A stretch of 64,000 nt of DNA from positions 16,392,001 to 16,456,000 of the forward strand of contig NC_037094.1 of the NCBI RefSeq assembly GCF_002994745.2, given 5' to 3'. The position numbers and the translations under genes were made by a program. Positions 1 to 11,329 of the stretch are shown here, one piece after another. The DNA comes from Rosa chinensis. Its lineage: Eukaryota > Streptophyta > Magnoliopsida > Rosales > Rosaceae. How positions within the stretch are numbered: the first letter of the stretch is position 1; each line of letters begins with the position of its first letter. The notes under the pieces were generated by a model. It was not told where the DNA came from. It made no database searches and saw only the letters and a program-made list of their open reading frames with translations.

Positions 1-87
1 ATGAAGCAAATTAACTATAAGTGAGACGAGGTATGAAAGCTAACTTTAATCGATTATCGATGTATACATCTACTATTGGTTTCTTGG

Positions 88-97
88 TATTTATACC
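88..97 (-). promoter_or_regulatory. TATA box of an SDR promoter copy
   Basis: The minus strand reads GTATAAATAC about 90 bp upstream of where an SDR start codon would lie just beyond the left window edge. The same box occurs at 20736-20745 (gene B) and 39481-39490 (gene C). Position and sequence are typical of a plant core promoter; function is inferred. Confidence 0.6.
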
Positions 98-591
98 TTT
101 TCCTTTTCCACTGTGTTGATCAATCTGTGGCGCAAATATGTCGTATGCAATGACCCTCAGTTAACAACGACGACTAATTAAAAACCATTACAAATTAAAT
201 TGACTGCAAAAAATATTTAACGCCATGCTGGAGACTAACGGAGTCTCAAATAATATATATTTTTGAATCATTACGCCAGGTTTGATGCAAGTACCATGCA
301 TTCAAAGCAAGGAGGAGTGCCGGTATATCTTCGCGTTTTCTGCCAAGTAATTGTTAGAAACTTCGAAGAAAAGATGTTATGTAACGGAAGAAATTAAAGT
401 TTGAATCATGTTAATCTACCTCAGTAATAGATGACCAAACAGAGCCAAATAATACATGCTGGCCATCGTGGTACTAGTGCCTCATTAAAGCCATTCTGAA
501 TATCAGATAACCAGAACAAGCTAGTCTCATCAACTTAAAGCAATATTGCAGTATTAATACAAATATACAATTCACGTGGATCGCATTGATC

Positions 592-650
592 TCAATCAAA
601 GGTTGACTCTTCAGTCAGTTCAATTTAGATGCCAGAAATTCCAGTTGGCA
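592..650 (-). pseudogene. SDR gene 3'-end relic (copy 1)
   Basis: The minus strand matches the last ~18 codons of SDR gene A (15422-15480), including the terminal codons and the TGA stop, but has internal stops and a small length change. No other SDR exon is found nearby, so this is a relic of a lost gene copy. The identical relic occurs at 45130-45188 because of the segmental duplication. Confidence 0.7.
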
Positions 651-1298
651 AGTATTAAGTAATAACTCGTAACATTTTAGAGTCTGAAAACATAATAATT
701 TCAGCCAATCAGTTGGTAAGGGCGTGCTTGTATTTGATCACCAATTCAAGATTGATCGCCACTATCAACAGTCTCTTCTTGGTGAGTAATTTGTGGAAAT
801 TATTCTATGCACTGACGGTGTAAGTGATCCAACCCTTATAAAATAATCTCAACCCTTAATATTTATTATCAACTTTATTTTTAATAAACAAAAAGTGTAT
901 TTAATGCAATCTAACCATTCATTTATGTTGGTGCAAGTGCATGGCGGTGCTCTGAATAATCTCTGAGTAATTTGGTTGAAGCGTACGACTCTAGTCACCC
1001 CCATCAGAATCCATGGGTCCACTGATGGTGTATTGCAGTCAGGATCGGACATGAGATTCTCTACATGTTAAAACTAGGAGGGAGTCTTATGTACGGCACC
1101 CGCACCACGTGGCAGTGGGGCGGGCCAATCAGTGTCCAAGTAGGGGGTATTTTGGATATTGCATATTAAAAATCAGGGGCAGTTTCAGAAAGGAGGGAAA
1201 AGTTTGAGATTTTTGATTAGAGGGCCGCACGGCCCCACCACTTGGCAGCCCCCACGCAAGAATTTTTCTAAAACTAGAAACTGTAGCCCAAAGAAAAA
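651..1298. other. Intergenic sequence, no gene seen
   Basis: This AT-rich sequence has only short open frames (such as 849-1052 on the minus strand) that resemble nothing recognised. It contains the empty target site of the LTR array around 1076-1081 and a GC-richer patch at 1080-1260 with a cacgtgg G-box-like core. It is repeated at 45189-45614 and 56182-56398. Confidence 0.6.
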
Positions 1299-1303
1299 AA
1301 ATA

Positions 1304-1501
1304 TGTTAGTGTGAGTTATAGTTCCCTATTAGGAATAGACTAACAAGGTAATATATTATTGTAACTACTTACCTTGTATATGTTGTGTAGTACAGTAGTA
1401 CATAATTGTTGTAGTACAATTGTAATATGTTTGTATACACCACAAAATGAGTGTAATAATATATCAGAAAATTCATTCTCTATAGCTTGTCTTATTTGAC
1501 T
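1304..1501 (+). repeat. 5' LTR of copia element, copy 1
   Basis: The 198-bp LTR is bounded by TSD aaata on the left and the primer-binding site at 1502 on the right. It pairs with the 3' LTR at 6147-6344. Confidence 0.92.
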
Positions 1502-1517
1502 TGGTATCAGAGTAGAG
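1502..1517 (+). promoter_or_regulatory. Copia primer-binding site
   Basis: The sequence tggtatcagagtagag starts at the first base after the LTR and matches the usual copia PBS complementary to initiator tRNA-Met. The second copy is at 56602-56617. Confidence 0.85.
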
Positions 1518-2281
1518 ATCCGAAAGGACTTTGTCTCGTTGTTTTAAATTTAGTTTTTGTTCAAACTTGAGGAGTTAGAACCCCGTTGTTAGGGTTTTTC
1601 ACCTCTTAACAACGTTATTATTATCGTCGTTTGTCTGCATCCTGAGCGTCTGTCAAAGAACGACCAGTGTCTTCTTCTTTGACTTCCTCGACATCATTTC
1701 CAGATCAGATCCGGCATCAAAGGCTTCAGTCCCCTTATTCTGCATTGGACCCGATTCCTTTCTTCTTCCGCATCAGAACATACCCGGCGATCTTCATCTG
1801 CATCAGAGCAGATCCGTCAGTCTTCGAATCACTTAGAACCGTAACAGTCGGTTTCCAGGAGCTCATCATCGTCGATTTCCAGATCTCCCAGAATTGGCGA
1901 TCCCAGCTCAGATCAGAACCGGCGATCCTTGCTCGCTCAGCTCCGTCGCCCAACAACCAGAGATCGACGCTCACCTAGAACAGGTGATCCTCGCTCCTCG
2001 CTCTGCCGTCAGTTCTCTAGACCAAACCAGCCTCGTCTCTTGTCCAAACCGCCTTTATCTGCCTCTTACATCAGAGATCGATCTCCGATCTCTTCAGTTG
2101 GTCAACTTGATCAGTGAGTCAACTCAGTCAACCTAACTCGGTCAACCCTAGATCTCTGAGTCAACTCTAACAGGTTCCAAAAAAAAAAAAATTGTTGTTA
2201 TTAATTTTGGAGCCTTCTATTCTTCTTAATTCCGCTGCGTACTTTGGGATTTGTGTGTTTTTCCTCTATTGTATTATTGCA

Positions 2282-2644
2282 ATGGGTGGTGATGACAGTA
2301 AAGATCAGAGTTCCAAGGTCAATGATGTCCAGAAGGTTAAGGTGCCTGTGCGAAGTTCAGATGGAGGTTCTTTTGGGGGTACGGAAGTCAATGGTACAAA
2401 GGCCAAGTTGCCTGCACCTTTCCTTCAGCAGCAGAGTTCACTCCCCCTACATCAGCCAGGTCCTCTACCAGGCTTCACTAACCGCCCTCGTCCTCAATGC
2501 TCTTATTGCAATGTCCTTGGACATGTTCGGGAGACTTGTTGGAAGCTGAATGGGTTCCCCAAAAAGAAAGGTTATCGTCCTAAGGCAAAGACAGCTGCGG
2601 TTCAGTTGATTCAAGAACCCGACTTCTATGGCAGCAGGACATGA
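2282..2644 (+). pseudogene. Copia gag remnant with CCHC zinc knuckle
   Basis: Gag is the RNA-binding capsid/nucleocapsid protein of the element. The open frame (ATG at 2282) is about 120 codons and has one zinc knuckle near 2497-2540, of the form C-x2-C-x4-H-x4-C (CSYCNVLGHVRETC). The large capsid (UBN2-type) domain that normally precedes the knuckle is missing, so the 5' part is deleted. It ends by a stop at 2642 that overlaps the protease frame beginning at 2628, consistent with a frameshift between gag and pol. A ~780-bp leader without recognised coding function separates it from the PBS. Confidence 0.75.
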
Positions 2645-5600
2645 TCATCATACTGCAGGTAGGGCTGCTCCTACGGCCTTCATACCTGGTTGTGGTAAGA
2701 TTGGTATGGCTTTAAAGGTTTCTAACTTTGTTGGTTCTGATACATGGATTATTGATTCTGGTGCCTCCGATCATATGACTTATGATAAATCGTATTTTAC
2801 TGACTTGTCTTTCCCACTAGTGTCCTATGTCACTAATGCCAATGGTGAGGCTTTTCCTGTGTTAGGGTCAGGGTCAGTGCGTATTACTCCCACTTTAGAG
2901 CTTCATAATGTGTTATATGTACCTGACTTGTCTCATCACTTGATATCTGTTCCACAGTTGAATACTGAGTCTAAATGCTCCGTAACCTTTTATCATATGT
3001 ATGTGATTTTTCAGGATCTTCTCACCAGGGAGATAGTCGGTCGAGGGTATCTGAGGGGTAGGTTGTTCCATCTAGATCAGACATATGCAGGAGAGAAACC
3101 AGGAGTACAGTCCCGAGTCGCTTTGACTTCGAATTCTGATAAGATAAGTGAAATTTGGTTGTGGCATCGCCGTTTAGGGCATCATTCTTTTAGTCTTATG
3201 AAAACAACCACACCTACTCTGTTTATTGGTGTGAATGAGTCTGCTTTACGTTGTGAAACATGTGTTTTGGCTAAGAGTCATCGTGCTACTTATTCTCCTA
3301 GAGTGTCTAATAAAAGTGTTATTCCTTTTGAGTTGATTTATTCTGATGTTTGGGGACCTTCTAGAGAGCCCACTGTATCGGGTATGAGATATTTTGTGTT
3401 GTTTATTGATGATTGTACGAGATTGTCATGGGTTGCCCTTCTTAAAACCAAAGATGAAGTCTTTCTAGCTTTCCAAACTTTTCGTACTCTTGTTCAAACA
3501 CAGTACCGTAGCACCATTAAAGTCCTTCGTTCTGAAAATGGGGGGGAATATGTTAATCATGTTTTCCACGAGTTTTTTAACACCCATGAGATTGTTCACC
3601 AAACCACATGTCCACAAACACCTGAACAAAATGGAGTGTCTGAAAGGAAAAACCGTCATTTACTTGATATGGCTCATGCCCTTCTCTTTAGTGCCCATAT
3701 GCCTAAGTATCTTTGGGGTAATGTTGTATATGCTTCCTCCCATCTTATCAACCGTCTTCCCTCTAGTGTCCTTTAGGGAAAAATTCCATTTGAGGTTCTT
3801 GCATCTCATGTCTCCTTACCTTCATTTCATAATCTTCCAGCTCGTGTCTTTGGTTGTGTTGCTTTTGTCCAGGTTCCTAAGAACCAGGGGTCTAAATTGG
3901 ATGCCCGGGCACTTAAGTGTGTGTTTGTTGGCTACGGATGGTATCAAAAAGGGTACAAGTGCTTTCATCCACTTACCAGGAAGTACTATGTCACTATGGA
4001 TGTTACTTTGTTTGAGGACATGAGTTATTTTTCCTCTTCAGATACAGCTTTTCAGGGGGAGAATTCATTTTTTGAAGAGCTGTATCATGGAGAGGGGGAG
4101 GAATCAGAAGGAGGAGAAGAAGCAGGTGGTATTTTGACGGATCCAGTTGAGACCATTAGCTCGCCGCCTCTAGAAGCAGAATCTGCAAACATCCAAGTAC
4201 CAGTTTCTTTGGCCGAAAATGATGTTGAAGACACAACTGTCCCTCCTACCATTGCTTCTACCCCTGGCCCACAGCTTCCTGGTACTGAAGATCACTCATT
4301 TGAGGTATGTCCACTCACTAGTACTAGTAGTAATGAGTCTAATGTTGGGCAATATGTGTTACCAAATAGGGCCACTCGGGGTCAATCAGCCAAAAGATAT
4401 GAACCTACTCTTACTGCCAAATCAAAATACCCAGTAGCCAATTATATGTCCACTAGGAGGCTGTCTAAGTCATATGAATCTTTTGTGAATCAAATATCTG
4501 CTGTATCAGTACCTAACAAAGTGCAAGATGCTTTGGGGGATCAAAAGTGGAGGAAGGCAATGGAAGAAGAGATGGAGGCGTTGCAGAAGAGCAATACTTG
4601 GCAACTTGTGCCTCCACCATAAGGCAAGAAGGCTGTAGGTTGTCGTTGGGTGTTTACCGTGAAGCATAATGCAGATGGATCAGTGAATCGATATAAAGCA
4701 CGTCTTGTAGCAAAGGGGTTTACTCAGACGTATGGTATAGACTACGATGAAACGTTTGCTCCTGTTGCCAAAATGAACACTATTCGGGTTCTGCCCTTAT
4801 TCGCTGCTAGTTTAAACTGGCCACTTCGACAGTTTGATGTCAAGAATGCATTTCTTCATGGAGAGTTAGCTAAGGAAGTGTACATGAGCCTTCCACCTGG
4901 GTATGTAGTTGCTTCTCCAGGTGATTTTGTATGCAATATTGAGAAAATCTCTGTATGGTCTTAAACAGTCACCTCGTGCTTGGTTTGGAAGATTTTCACA
5001 GTTCATGCAGAAGGTTGGTTACAGACAGACCAACTTAGACCATACCTTGTTCCTTAAGCATCAACAAGGGAAGGTAACAGCTCTAATTATTTATGTGGAT
5101 GATATGGTAATCACTGGCAATGATACTGTTGAAATAGATAGACTGCAGAGACAGCTAGCCTCTGAGTTGGAGATGAAGGACTTGGGTGAACTTAAGTACT
5201 TCTTAGGAATTGAGGTAGCCAGGGGAGAGAAGGAATCTATCTGCGCCAGAGGAAGTACGTTCTTGACTTGCTGACAGAGACAGGTTTGTTGGATTGCAAA
5301 CCTGTTGATACTCCTATTGAGCAGAACCATTATTTAGCTGAGTATCGAAATCAGGTACCTACTGATTTAGCTCGCTATCAGAGGTTGGTTGGGCGCTTGA
5401 TTTATTTGGCTCATACTAGACCAGATGTTGCATATGTAGTGAGTGTGGTGAGTCAGTTCATGCATAACCCAAGTGAGAGTCACATGGATACTGTTATGCG
5501 AATTTTGAAGTACTTAAAATCAGGTCCAGGAAGGGGAGTACTGTTTTCTAAACATAACAACATTCTTGAGGTTTGTGGCTTCACAGATGCAGATTGGGCT

Positions 5601-6139
5601 GGAAACATTATAGACAGGAGGTCAACATCGAGTTACTTTACCTTTGTGGGAGGTAATTTGGTTACATGGAACAGTAAGAAACAGAAAGTTGTGGCACGAT
5701 CTAGTGCTGAGGCTGAGTATAGGGGGTATCGCTCACGGAGTGTGTGAATTGCTGTGGCTGAGAAATTTGTTACGTGATTTGGGTTTCAAACTCAAGAGTA
5801 CCATGCAGTTGTATTGTGACAACAAGGCAGCCATTGACATATCACAGAATCCAGTACAACATGAACGTACTAAGCATGTGGAGGTTGATCGTCACTTTAT
5901 AAAAGAGAAGCTAGATGCCAAAATTATTATCACAGAATCCAACACAACATGATCGTACTAAGCATGTAGAGGTTGATCGTCACTTTATAAAAGAGAAGCT
6001 AGATGCCAAAATTATTAGTTTTCTTTTTGTTCCAACTGAAGAGCAACTTGCAGATGTACTTACCAAAGGAGTTTCCAGGAAGGCGTTTTATGACTCACTA
6101 AGCAAGTTGGGCATGGTTGATGTATATGCGCCAACTTGA
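2628..6139 (+). pseudogene. Copia pol pseudogene (protease, integrase, RT, RNase H)
   Basis: Reading along: aspartic protease (IIDSGASDHM near 2750), GAG-pre-integrase (LWHRRLGHHSF near 3165), integrase core (DVWGP near 3345, PEQNGVSERKNR near 3620), RT (KARLVAKGF near 4700, FAPVAKMNTIR, catalytic YVDDM at 5092-5106) and RNase H (TDADWAG near 5585, SAEAEYR near 5705). Lesions: in-frame TAG at 3774 and TAA at 4620, frameshifts near 4945, 5235 and 5730, and an 88-bp tandem duplication at 5841-6016. The element is therefore non-autonomous. All lesions recur in the copy at 57728-61239, so they predate the duplication. Confidence 0.92.
5841..6016 (+). repeat. 88-bp tandem duplication in RNase H region
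   Basis: Two 88-bp units (5841-5928 and 5929-6016), each starting atcacagaatcc, differ at a few bases. Because 88 is not a multiple of 3, the duplication shifts the reading frame. It is also present at 60941-61116. Confidence 0.9.
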
Positions 6140-6146
6140 GGGGGAG

Positions 6147-6344
6147 TGTTAGTGTGAGTCATAGTTCCCTATTAGGAATAGACTAACAAGGTAATATATT
6201 ATTGTAACTACTTACCTTGTATATGTTGTGTAGTACAGTAGTACACAATAGTTGTAGTACGATTGTAATCTGTTTATATATACCACAAAATTGGTGTAAT
6301 AATATATCAGAAAATTCATTCTTCATAGCTTGTCTTATTTGACT
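6147..6344 (+). repeat. 3' LTR of copia element, copy 1
   Basis: The 198-bp LTR is preceded by the polypurine tract at 6138-6146 and followed by TSD aaata. It has about 11 differences from the 5' LTR. Confidence 0.92.
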
Positions 6345-6349
6345 AAATA

Positions 6350-8806
6350 GAGATAATTTGATCTTAATTTATGTTATAAGTTTCTTGATAATTCTATATA
6401 TATTAAGACATTATTTTTCTTGATCTTGCCTATTACGTATTGCCTCAGTCTCTTTCTCCTTCTGCTTCTGCTTCTTCTTCTTCTTCTTTCTCTCATGTCC
6501 TTCTCCTTCTCCTTCTTCTCCTTCTCCTTTCTTATTATTCCATATTCGAATTGATAGAGGTAAATGCTACATGTACTTTTCATTTTATATTTTATAGTAT
6601 ATGTATATAAATATAGCAGGCTTGCTCACCTAAGGGACAGTTTTAAGGGACTGTGAGGGATAAATGCATCTCAACCACATGTATTAAATATAAAAGTAGA
6701 AATTATAACAATTTAAAAATGTACATTTATTTTCAGCCGTCAGATTCACTTGTCCCTCACAGTCCCTTAAAAACTGTCTCTTAGGTGAGCAGGCCTAATA
6801 TATGTAGTAAAATTGTATGTTGACTTAATTTCTCTTCATTTTATATTTACTCTCTTACATGGATCATTTCTATCTTATCAATGGATTGAAGATTTGTTGT
6901 CATGTAAATATAATTTTTGCTAATTATGTATCTGCATATGGGGTTATAGTACATGGTTAAGCTTTTACCTTTGTTTTAGACATATATGGTCACTTAAATA
7001 TGTGTTATAGGTATAATATTTAAGTGAGTCATACATGTTTTTGTTATGTAGTATATGATACATTTGTTATGTAGTATATGATACACATCATATGAAAAAT
7101 TTCTAGTGATATATGAATAAAAAACTTAACTCTGTTTATGAGGTGAAAATAATTATACCTCTATATGAGGTTAAAAATTCTAGTTGTATATTGTTTTTTA
7201 AAGTTCATTTTGTATTCTATAGTTATATATACCTTGTATTTAGGTTGATTAAATATTCTTCACTTTCTATCGTTTGGTTAGGTTTATACTACACATACCA
7301 TATTTCTCTTTGCGAGGTGAAGATATATACCTTTATATGAGGTAAAATATTCATGCTTGCATACTTTTTGGTTAAATTGATTTCAAGTTCTTTAATTATA
7401 CCTCTTTTTATTTTATTTTTTCAAATGAAGGCATAGCCAATATATTGATCTGAAGCCAAAATGACTATTACATACCCCTCCGCTGTCATTAGCTAGACAG
7501 GGAAGAGGTTATAGGGTACCACGGTGGTACATAAGAGCGAGCCTATAAGCTACAGTAGTGAATAGGTTAATTAAAACTATACTCATTAGTGCTCGTAAGA
7601 AACTAACAAGCATAGGTCCCTAAAAATATAGGGAGTTATTTGGGGAAAAAAAAAAGTAGCTAAAACTAAACTAGAGGCCTAAGGCCCACAAGACAACCAA
7701 CTAAGGCCCAAGTTCATTCCAATTAACACAGTGCTGCAACTCGTCGCACACCGTTCAACCACCGCCACCACAACCTGCCGCATAGCCTCTGCCTTCTAGA
7801 GGACAAAGCAACGACCTGGAAAAGCAGCCAGACCCAAATCCCTCCATCCGCATTGTTGTCAACCTCCTCGATGAAGCCCATTCCCCACCGGCTGGACCCT
7901 TCTAGTCCGCTCGCCCCAGTTGGTGGTCACAACCCTCCACAACGATGTATTAACCATAACAAAACTAGCGCTCATCGTTCAACCATTGTGCCAAGCCATC
8001 CCGAGAAACAAAGCCTTAAAAAGCCACACGTCCGGCAGCAGCACACACTAATAGCGTTACAAGAGCGACACTGATGCCGGTCACTGTCGAACGAGCACTG
8101 TTTGGATGCCAGAAGTTGGCTAGGGCTCAAAGAAGACGTAGGCTGTGAGAGTTTAATTATACCTCGTGGTTAGGTTGATTTGATGTTTTAAGTTTTGTAT
8201 TGTTCAGTTATGTTCATTTTATATTGATTTATAATTTTGAGAATGATTATGTATAATTAATAATGCACGAATTCAAATTTTAAAATTTTAAAAAATTTGA
8301 AAAACTAAAAACATTAATAACAAAAAAAAATTACAATATTAGGTGATTTAAATTTGTTTCCTTTCTTGACGTGAAAGGGAAAATTGGATAGAACAAATAG
8401 TCAATAGACCGCAATTAACAAAAAAAAATTATCGGATTTTCAATAGTCTACGAAATTAGACCTTGATTAAAATTCCACAAAAAATACAAGACGAAGCTGA
8501 AAAATTAAAGACAACATTGAGAATCGAACACAGAGTGATATAGCATATGGTCTGCACGAAAGAAGCCATAACCAATTGTGCTGCATCTATAACATTGTTA
8601 ATTTATAGACTCCCTTTTATTAATTATTCCATTAATAACATAGGCTTTTAGGGCTCTTAGATGGAATGGGCCTGAGGCACCAACCTTTTGGGCCTTACCT
8701 CAGGTGGCCTGACTGTAGTTGAGTGAAAACAATGAGAAAATTAGAAAAAAAAAACCCAAAAAATGAAGCTCCTATTAAGAAAAACTCATTCCTATATTTT
8801 CTTTTA
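6350..8806. other. Intergenic sequence with MITE and microsatellite; no gene seen
   Basis: AT-rich DNA holding a CTT/CTCCTT-rich microsatellite (about 6460-6535), a short inverted-repeat element (6616-6796), a GC-richer stretch at 7700-8110 with small open frames that resemble no family I know, and a purine-rich right end. The whole segment is repeated at 61450-63912. Confidence 0.6.
6616..6796. mobile_element. MITE-like short inverted-repeat element
   Basis: About 45-bp terminal inverted repeats sharing TGCTCACCTAAG and TTTTAAGGGACTGTGAGGGA enclose ~90 bp of AT-rich DNA. The total size of ~180 bp fits a MITE. The TSD is unclear (TA possible). A second copy is at about 61717-61898. Confidence 0.7.
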
Positions 8807-9517
8807 GGGTCCTTGACCCAAAGCACTAAAATAGACCAAAATCATCCCACTAACCCGAGCAACAAATTTTTATTCCCGCTAACACAATGTAGGAGAAAAA
8901 GACACTTTTAGGTTTAACTAAATTATCAAATTACACACATACCACTAATAATCTCTCTCTCTCTAGATCTCTCTCCCCATTCCGTCTCTGGCCGACGGAA
9001 ACTCTCTCTATTTCTCTCTATCCCTCTCACTCTCTCTCTCTCTCTCCACTTTCTCTGGTTGTAGATCTGAGGCGCCGGCGAAGAGTGCCGATGACGCTGC
9101 CTGCGATGAGGTCATAGAAATCGTCTCTCTCTCCTCCCAGCTTTCGTCTGCGACCAATTCTCCATCGTTGGCCAGGTTCGATGGCCTGAAGACGAAAGGT
9201 CCAGCCTTCTTCCCTGCACTCATCCCTCTGTCGGCCTCTTTCCCTATAGTTTTCCAGTACCGACGTCGTCCGTCGTCATCTTCTGCATCGCCGGCGTCAT
9301 GTTCTGCGATTGTTCTTTCTCTCTCTCACTCTCTTTCAGTTGCTGATTCCTTTCGTTTTGAAATCTAAGGCTGTGATTGAACGATTTTGTGGGTGCAGAT
9401 CAATCAAAACAAATTATGATGGGAAAAAATTTTGAAACTGGGGAAAACAACGAAGAAGAAAGGGATTCGATGGTCTGCAACCGGGAAAGAAGGGGAAGAA
9501 GAAGACTGGGTGCCCAA

Positions 9518-10773
9518 ATCAATTTTTTTTTTAAGTAATGGGACAAAACGAAAGAAAAAAAAGTTTTAAATGTCTACTGGGAGGGGCAATAGAGGTTTTG
9601 AATTGATGTAATCTCCTTTTTTTTTTTTTTTCTGTAATCAAAGTTTATTTGTCTAAATTTAGGGAGATTACTTCTCGTTCTAGCGACTGAAAGTCCTATT
9701 GGGGGCAATACATGGCTGATAGTCGTCTATTGGGGGCAATAAACGTCTATTAGGGGACTATCGGGGCAATAGATGTCTATTGGGGTGCAATATGGGGCAA
9801 TATAGATGTCTATTGGGGGCAAAAAAAACCTTTCCGGTGAGATTTTTAGCAAATTCCGGTGGGCAGCGGCCGGAGACCAGAATCCGGCGAAAGTTGGCCG
9901 GATTCTGGCGGCCTGTGACAGGACTCCGGCGAAGTCTCCTATGGTTTCTCTCTCTTCCATTTTCTCTCTCTCTCTCTCTCTCTAAGTAACACAGGGGTGA
10001 GGGTAAAATGGTATTTAAAAAAAATATAAAACAAAAAAAAAATCTTAATGGGGTATGGGGTATTAGGGAAGACCTCCTTAGAGTGTTTTGGGTAAGAGGG
10101 AATTAAAAAAACTTAATGGGGTAAGTGGGAAAAAAATCTCTAAAAATGGGGTAAATGGACAAAAACCCTAAATTTAAATCCCTAATACCCCATTAAGATT
10201 TTTTTTTTTTTAATTTTTTAATTTTTTTAATACTATTTTACCCTCACCCCTGTGAAGCTTAGAGAGAGAGAGAGATAAACCATAGGAGACTTCACCGGAG
10301 CCTGGTCACCGGCCGCTTGAATCAGGCCAACTTTCGCCTGATTCCTGTCATCGGTCGGTGGATTCCGGTCACCCGCCGCCGCCGCCCACCGGAATTTGCT
10401 GAAAATCTCACCGGAAAGTTTTTTTTGGCCCCCAATAGACGTTTATTGCCCCGATAGTCTATTGCCCCCCAATAGAAGACTATCAGCCATGCATTGCCTC
10501 CCAATAGACTCTTATTGTCCCCAATAGACGTCTATTGCCCCAATAGTCTATTGTCCCCCAATAGACGTCTATTACCCCCAATAGAATTTTCGGTCGCCGG
10601 AATGGGAATTAATCTTCCTAAAATTAGATAAATAAAACTTTGGTTAAAGAAAAAAAAAAGATTATATAAATTCAAAACGTCTATTGCCCTCCAATAGATG
10701 TCTATTGACCCCCAATAGACATTCAAAATATTTTTTTGTTTTCTGTCCCATTACTTAAAAAAAAAAAATTGAT
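9518..10773. mobile_element. Nested fold-back element with palindromic CAATA...TATTG clusters
   Basis: The left arm (about 9518-10075) and right arm (about 10180-10773) are imperfect reverse complements: both carry the ttaagtaatgggac end, the CAATAGACGTCTATTG clusters, the TTTCCGGTGAGATTTT block, the CCGG-rich block, a GA/CT microsatellite and the CAGGGGTGAGGGTAAAAT block in mirror order. No coding capacity was recognised. Confidence 0.75.
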
Positions 10774-10782
10774 GTGCAGATA

Positions 10783-10995
10783 TTAACAACATGTGGCTCT
10801 GAGCCACAAGCAATCATTTACCAAAACACCTCCATGCAAAGCCATCATTCTCCAGTTGACAACATTTAACTCAATCTTCCACTCCCTTATCTTTTCAAAT
10901 AAACTAATAGCATTCTCAAATCTAACAATCTGAGAATAACTCAGTAACCATAGCATTCCATGAAACCACATCCTTATCTTCATCCTATCAAACAA
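10783..10995 (-). pseudogene. Captured PPR-protein fragment
   Basis: The minus-strand frame (about 70 codons) resembles consecutive pentatricopeptide motifs of plant organelle RNA-binding proteins. It starts MFDRMK, has a degenerate FHGMLWLLSYSQ stretch where PPRs usually have SWNAMVTGYSQ, then ENAISLFEKIREWKIELNVV. It is far too short for a PPR protein and lies inside the 8807-11610 element, so it is read as a transduplicated fragment. Identification rests on motif memory only. Confidence 0.6.
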
Positions 10996-11090
10996 AAATT
11001 GGATCGATCATGACCATTATCTCACAAGTTCGGATCCACAACCCAGCACAGCCCACGAATTAATGGTGAGAATAATCTACGACCACCTTA

Positions 11091-11283
11091 TCTCCGGCTC
11101 CGTCAGAGGCATCATCCATCCCAAGCTCACCGGCCGACTCATCTTCATGGACTCCCTCCTCGAGTAGTAGCGTCGGGCCATCACCATGAAGAGCTCCTCC
11201 ATCAACCACCGCGACCACTCCGTCACCTTCATCGACTCACCGGGCCACATAGACTTCTACCGCGAAGTCTCCACTGCCGACTC
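11091..11283 (+). pseudogene. Captured EF-2/EFL1-like GTPase fragment
   Basis: In one frame the sequence reads DHLISGS, then HPKLTGRLIFMD, then RRAITMKSSSI and FIDSPGHIDF. These correspond to the switch regions and the G3 motif (DxPGH) of the translational GTPase family, closest by memory to elongation factor-like GTPase 1 of ribosome biogenesis. Two adjacent stop codons (tagtag near 11166) interrupt the frame, the upstream P-loop is absent, and nothing C-terminal follows. It is a captured, non-functional fragment inside the Pack-MULE-like element. Confidence 0.75.
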
Positions 11284-11329
11284 GGACTGCAGCACTCAGA
11301 CGAGAGAGAGAGCGGTGAGCGAAACAGGC

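Larger units (their letters stand above)
1304..6344 (+). mobile_element. Ty1/copia LTR retrotransposon, defective (copy 1)
   Basis: A 5,041-bp element lies between 5-bp TSDs (aaata at 1299-1303 and 6345-6349). LTRs are 198 bp each (1304-1501, 6147-6344), begin TGTTAGTG and end TTTGACT, and differ at about 11 positions (~5.5 percent), so the insertion is much older than the segmental duplication. A tRNA-Met-type primer-binding site (tggtatcagagtagag) follows the 5' LTR directly and a purine tract (gagggggag) precedes the 3' LTR. Domain order protease, integrase, RT, RNase H is the copia order. The coding region is broken by stops and frameshifts and cannot make a full polyprotein. The copy at 56404-61444 shares every lesion. 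Confidence 0.95.
1..8895. repeat. Segmental duplication, copy 1 (pairs with 39395-64000)
   Basis: Base 1 aligns with 39395, base 143 with 44681, base 1304 with 56404 and base 8895 with 64000. Identity is close to 99.8 percent by eye: I noticed about ten substitutions across the 5-kb copia element. Copy 1 lacks the CACTA element and the LTR array present in copy 2 and therefore carries the undisturbed target sites (gtc at 140-142; ggagg near 1076-1081). Base 1 corresponds to the base just upstream of the start codon of SDR gene C, so another minus-strand SDR gene probably lies just left of the window. The repeat unit is 39,394 bp. Confidence 0.93.

Noticed and set aside
849..1052. 67-codon minus-strand frame, duplicated at 45387-45590
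   Set aside because: Conserved only because of the recent segmental duplication; no domain, and composition like the surrounding intergenic DNA.
7113..7340. 75-codon frame with repeated EVK motifs
   Set aside because: AT-rich low-complexity frame in intergenic DNA; no start context or domain, and its end differs between the two copies after a 1-bp indel.
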